Shown one piece after another: positions 59,017 through 64,000 of a DNA stretch of 64,000 nt; the first letter of the stretch is position 1; each line of letters begins with the position of its first letter. Under the pieces are notes generated by a model that was not told the origin of the DNA, did no database searches, and was given only the letters and a program-made list of their open reading frames with translations. Source of the stretch: Morinoia aosen (Eukaryota > Arthropoda > Malacostraca > Amphipoda > Talitridae); NCBI GenBank assembly GCA_030386875.1, contig CM059571.1, positions 24,236,355-24,300,354 of the forward strand, written 5' to 3'. The position numbers and the translations under genes were made by a program.

Positions 59017-61142
59017 AGTACGAGCAAACGCCATGACATAGAGAATCTTAGACCTGTAACAGAGGCTGCTAACATCATCAGGAGTCTTAGGGAGAGGGCT
59101 TTTGATGGGAGGAATATGCACACCGAGAAACCTCTCGCATGAGGTTGGAGAAACATGTTGTACGACGAACATGTGGAGGCGCACAACTGTGGAGATTGAA
59201 AGAACCGATGGACGTGTACAACAGACCTGATTTTTATACCAGACGTGAGGAGTGATAAACTTCAAAATCTTTGCCTTATAGTGTTTTACGTTCCATAGCT
59301 AGTTTCGCTGGTCGACCTGCAACTGTACATAGCACCGACTTTCGACTCTCCGGACTTCAGCATTTTCGGGGAGTTAAGTGCATACGAGGGAGTGCGGGGA
59401 ACTTAGGGCAAGTGATAGTCCTGTCGGAAGTGAGCTAGGCGATTGAAGTGGAAGGAGAGAATTAAGGAATTTTAACAAGGCAAAAACTACTGCTGACAAT
59501 TGTGCTCTTATCTTGTTGATGGAACGAAAATTTTAAGTTTAGCTCGTAAATGGCTGTGAATTTATTGTGTATGGGGAGAGTGATGAAAAATGAAATCGAA
59601 TGATATGAACTTCGTAATGAAGGCAAAATTTCAGTTTCATGAATTATTGACGTGAAATTGGAATTCAGCAAACATGAAATTGAATTAGGGTTTGTCTTGT
59701 AATTTGTCACAGCGAGTCAAACTTAGCTTTCTCTTGTCACAGGAAGCCTTCGACACAAAATCAAAAGATCTTGCAATTTCGTAAAGACATTGCTGGCAAG
59801 AAGAGAAAATTCACCGATAAAATTCAGTGGGCAGAACCCTCGAACTAAGAGCAATTCATTCGGCCTGAAATATTTTTACATCGTTGAGCCAAAAAAATTG
59901 TCGTTGAGATCGAATGCAGGTGAGCCAACTAAAGAGAGACTTCAAGCATCACTTCATTGACATGAAATGAATGATAGAAAGCATTAATTCTACTAGCTAC
60001 AGTTATTTGACCTCACTTTGAGGATTTAGAGCTTCAGGAAGTGTCTTGAATTCTTTTGGGCTATGTGCTCGGTGCGCACGTTAGGTCATAACAAATTCCT
60101 CGTCCCGGCACAATTTCATGCTAGATAGATCTCCTTTTTTCTGCCGTCTTTGTCTTCGAGGCCAACATATAATCTTCTTGAACATATGTTATCGCTTCAA
60201 AGAATTATCTTTTTTATCCTCTCCGAAAACATGCCTGTTACCTATTTTACTACCTCCAACCTGCGACATGGAAACGACTCCTACGAGTAAGGCTTCCTCT
60301 TTTATGGAGGTTACTCTTTCCATCATGTGTACTGTTTAATCGTGAAAGATTTTTAAATTAGAGCAAAGCACTACTCTAAACCCAAACTTTAGAATAATGA
60401 CAACAAATTTCCTGGTTTGAACCCTCGAGCTTGAACTTTTCTCAAATGAAATTGGGGGACTTTGGCCAATAAAAAACAAACACAAATACGTAGCAGCGAA
60501 GATGACAGATGAACGACGGCTGTGACGACGATGTGAATTGTTTGAAAATTATTGTAATGAAAGTAGGAATAACTAAAATACAAGTTTCCTCGTTGCTAAT
60601 AACGCAAATAATATTCTTTTCTGGATGAACTGCACATGATTGACAAGGAAGCGGAAGAAAGAAAAAACAAGTGTAAGTGATTCCTCATCACTTCTCACTA
60701 TTAGATGATAATAAGAAAAGAAGCTCACTCTGCCTATAATAATGTCTCTTTCTTTGCTGAAAATTCCTTCAAATTTTTTCATTGTCAAACCATTTCTGTG
60801 AAATCGTCATCGATCGGCATCCCAGCTGCATCGAGCCTCAGATAATTTTAATTAAAAAATCACAAAGAGTTACTGAGAAAAGCTGAACCAATTTGGTATG
60901 TAGCCTTCAAAGACATTTTTAGCAGCTCCCTTCTCTGACAGAAGAGTTTTAGCACCCAATTTGGAGAGTGATTTAGAGCGCAGTGCAGAATGCGAGGTGA
61001 GAAGCAGTATCGTTAGGCGCTGCGAGCCGCCGCACAATGGCGCGCGGGTCAGGTAATTGACTGTGACACCTGCACACTCCAGCTCTGCGCGCCGCACCAA
61101 AAAACCTCGTCTCGAGCACGCTCCTCTGCACGTGACCCCCAA
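59017..61142. other. anonymous sequence
   Basis: No gene or repeat recognised. Short frames only. Confidence 0.5.
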
Positions 61143-61410
61143 GCACCTTCAACACTGTCTCTTTGCCGCGCTGACAATGTTTTATCTCGTTGAGGGTACT
61201 TCTAGTTTCCACAGCACCTTCAACACTGTCTCTTTGCAGCGCTGGCAATGTTTTATCTCGTTGAGGGTACTTCTAGTTTCCACAGCACCTTCAACACTGT
61301 CTCTTTGCAGCGCTGGCAATGTTTTATCTCGTTGAGGGTACTTCTAGTTTTCACAGCACCTTCAACACTGTCTCTTTGCAGCGCTGACAATGTTTTATCT
61401 CGTTCAGGGT
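61143..61410. repeat. 71-bp minisatellite
   Basis: The unit begins gcaccttcaacactgtctct and contains caatgttttatctcgttgag. Starts at 61,143, 61,214, 61,285 and 61,356 are exactly 71 bases apart; the fourth copy stops after about 55 bases. Copies differ at only a few positions. The repeated frames on the plus strand (FYLVEGTSSFHSTFNTVSL) are repeat translation. Confidence 0.95.
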
Positions 61411-64000
61411 ATACTTCAGGTTGCCACTTTGGTGGCTTTTTTACTTTATGTCCCGGGAGTTTTAGGTTTAAAATTTTGTATAATATCGTGCCAGGTCGTC
61501 ATCCCCATCGTTGTTCAAGAGATTATTTTGTTAGTTGAATTATTTGAAAAGATTTTTTTCTCTTGCGTCCATGTGCCCCATTACATGCTGATTGTGTTCT
61601 TTGTAGTATTAATTCGTACAAGAATGACAACTCCATCGTGTGTGATACATCTTTGTATAATGAAACTACACACAGGAGTAATTTTTGAGCATGTTTGTAA
61701 TTTAATATAAAATATTTGCTTGCAAACATGGCCTACGTCGATGAATTTTGATTGCCTGCTATGAATTTTTTGTGCACTAAAATTTTTTCCGGTGCACTAA
61801 TACGGGGATGCGGAGACACGGTCTTGGCTGCTTCAATTTTTCAACGACACTTGTGGCGGAGTTAGAGCTCTTCTAAGCATTGTACCGTACACGGAAGCAT
61901 CTCCCATCATCGTTCCGACCTTAGCACCCTTGAAAAGCAGGCCAATAAACTACACACCTCTCTGCAGTTGAGTCGCTATGCAAGACAAGGCGCCTAATTT
62001 CTGTTTTTATAAAACTTGAGCTATTTTTAGCGTGGATTGATTACGCCCTCACAATATATTTTCCAGAATAAGCTGATGATTACTCATGCAATGCACTTCT
62101 TTCATCGTAATTTTACGTCTGTTACGATCGTGTGCCTGTGTCGTGAGGTATAATCACCGTCTTACGGAAATAGGTAGATTTAAGCGTGAGAACCAATGCA
62201 TACTATAAGCAGAAAATGAAACTAAAATTTCTCACTGAACGAAATGATCCGCGACAGTTCTTGCTAGGCGCTATTCATTTTCATGTAGAAGTTGGGCTTG
62301 GAAAAATTTATCATTGTCCATGAAAATTATGCTCAGCTTTCTTTTGGGTATTATAAGAGCTCTAGAAATGAAAAGGTGAGTTTGCTAATGAATTGAATAA
62401 TCATGCAGCAAAAGTTTCCAATTTATTTAACATTTTAGACTCTGAAACATGACCCAACTCATAGAGCCCTCGTTTCATTTTGGAGTCTGAAAAACCAACA
62501 TTTTGGCCCTAATCTTGCCAAATGTCAAAGTATACCTAAATTATTCGCTTACTTCCCTAAATTTGGACCCTTATCTTCAAATACATCATGTCGATTCATG
62601 TGTTTCAATTTATTTAGTGTTTCCCTGTTTTAAAAACGAGCAGAAACTTGAAAAAAATGACCACGAGGAAAATTATTCAAGAACCAGCCTCAAACACTTC
62701 TTCTTAGTACTCACTGGATCAGGTTTAGCAGTAAATAACATATGTTGTATGTGGCTCGAAGGCGACAAAAAAGGAAGTATAAAAAGTTCAATTTTAGATT
62801 AGCGCAGTTGTTGTTGCTCTATGTTAGCGCAAACGACGTTGTAAATGGAATTATTCGTAACAAGCCTAAAAGCAGGGGTCCAGAGAAATTACTCGTACTT
62901 TGGGGTTTCAAAGTAACGTTAAACATTTGTAGCTCACAAAGACATTAGGGAATAAATTCCAACATAGGTGGAAGCAAGAAAACTTATATAGCGTCCTAAA
63001 AATTTACAAGACAATTAAAACCAGAACAACGAACAATTGTTTAGAAGAAACGTACTCGAAACGAATCCCCTTGTCTTGTACAGCCGGTAATGTCCAAAAT
63101 GTGCCTTGAATCAAAAACTTCCATTAAAAACGTAACCCTTACATCAAGATCAGATAATACATCAAAATTTGGATCTCAGAATAAATGCCCTGGGTGGGAT
63201 TTAGAGGGTGCCTCGGCCTCGCTATTCTATGGTAATTCAAGCCTGTAAAAACATCCGGCCGCTGCGTTTACTGCACTTTTTGATGCACTTTGTGCACAAC
63301 TTCATATTCATACGCACTAAGGCTTTAGATCACCGTGGGAAGTTTTGCCTGAGCTGATGGTAGCCTTGTGTCATATTGTAGACTATATGATGCATTAGTT
63401 GACGTGGAAGTTATTGGATATTAATGCACAACGGTTTCCGAAATTTGGTTTTAGCTATTTACAAATTTTTCAATCGTTCCGCCAAAATTTTTCGTCCTCT
63501 TTGGCAAAGATTCCAGAGCAAAATTCTCACTGTTTCGTCAAATAGTTTTAATAAAATTTTAGAGCCAAGGCTGACTTAGGAAATGCCCAAAACTATTTAT
63601 TAATTATTTTCCGAAACATTTACCAGATTTCTTGCATCGAGTATATTGTCCTCACCTTAGGTGCCCACCTCAGCGTTGGCTTCGATGGTTTCAGAGTTGG
63701 TTAGATGAATAATTTTTAAAGGCTTTCTTAATTTGTGGCACACTTTTTGTCCTAACATTCATCTGTTCATTCACAGTTAGACTGAACGTACGCTTTTTGC
63801 AGTGAGAAAACCCTTTGTAGAGGGAGCAGCTGGTTATTTAACAGTACGTTCATCCTAGATTTTTCTCAAGGAGCTTGTAATCTTTTGTTGAAGTTGTTTT
63901 CTGCACAAATTTTATCGTCAGTGCGAGCTTTACTCAAGCCTCTTAGCCGCTGCTCCGGAATTTCGAGAGGCCATAATGAGCACCTTCCTAATTCCTGCAC
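61411..64000. other. anonymous sequence to the window end
   Basis: No gene recognised. The plus-strand frames 61,390-61,710 (106 codons, hydrophobic) and 62,503-62,802 (99 codons) have no motif, and the first starts inside the minisatellite. Confidence 0.45.

Noticed and set aside
1..64000. CRISPR arrays, operons, riboswitches, bacterial promoters or phage genes
   Set aside because: No regularly spaced identical repeats with unique spacers and no compact same-strand gene runs; the sequence is eukaryotic in character.

Overview
The window reads as non-coding DNA from a large, AT-rich animal genome, most likely an arthropod and probably an insect. This is inferred from the mix of mobile elements (mariner and Tc1-like DNA transposons, Penelope-like elements, and an RTE-type non-LTR retrotransposon with a short tandem 3' tail), from the AT-rich base composition and microsatellites, and from the absence of any bacterial gene organisation. 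I could not name a species. I recognise no host protein-coding gene, rRNA or tRNA. The few long frames outside mobile elements lie in GC-rich patches or triplet/tandem repeats, and each can be explained by chance or by the repeat.

Layout. 1-3,260: AT-rich sequence with two strong hairpins (697-734 and 1,534-1,597, the second pre-miRNA-like). 3,300-4,250: a decayed Penelope-like fragment with a GIY-YIG endonuclease, bracketed by (TA)n tracts. 4,269-6,275: a composite of one mariner family (transposase spacing fits DD41D) with inverted termini and a 47-bp tandem array inside. 7,280-7,464: a small inverted-repeat structure. 10,652-12,171: a Tc1-like element on the minus strand with IR/DR-type ends. 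12,508-13,399: a fold-back made of two head-to-head 3' ends of the same mariner family. 13,480-14,032: a GC-rich patch and a CTG/GTT triplet-repeat block carrying a 222-codon open frame on the minus strand.

15,770-45,150: mostly anonymous sequence. It contains a ~19-bp degenerate tandem array (18,969-19,112), a perfect 11-bp hairpin (21,042-21,073), a candidate TIR element with subterminal GTGTC/GACAC motifs (22,495-22,986), a 39-bp minisatellite (23,842-23,985), a dispersed repeat copy (24,990-25,200), a GC-rich block that may be a conserved regulatory element (25,680-25,990), a tRNA-like scrap and a short 5S-rRNA-like scrap.

45,155-48,563: the best preserved element, an RTE-like retrotransposon on the minus strand. 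It keeps endonuclease, reverse transcriptase and C-terminal region in one frame, interrupted by only two stop codons. 48,617-64,000: anonymous sequence containing a 521-bp Penelope-type inverted-repeat element with 13-bp target-site duplications and a hammerhead-ribozyme-like core in each arm (54,224-54,744), a second copy of the dispersed repeat (54,770-54,990), a short palindrome plus microsatellite (56,512-56,580), a GC-rich patch (58,790-59,016) and a 71-bp minisatellite (61,143-61,410).

The elements do not form a pathway; this is an accumulation of independent insertions, plausibly in an intron or intergenic region. The most unusual items are the Penelope-type palindrome with hammerhead-like cores, the mariner-derived fold-back, the mariner composite with its internal array, and the nearly intact RTE copy without an in-frame AUG upstream of its endonuclease. 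All similarity statements come from reading translations and comparing copies within the window; no database search or folding program was run.
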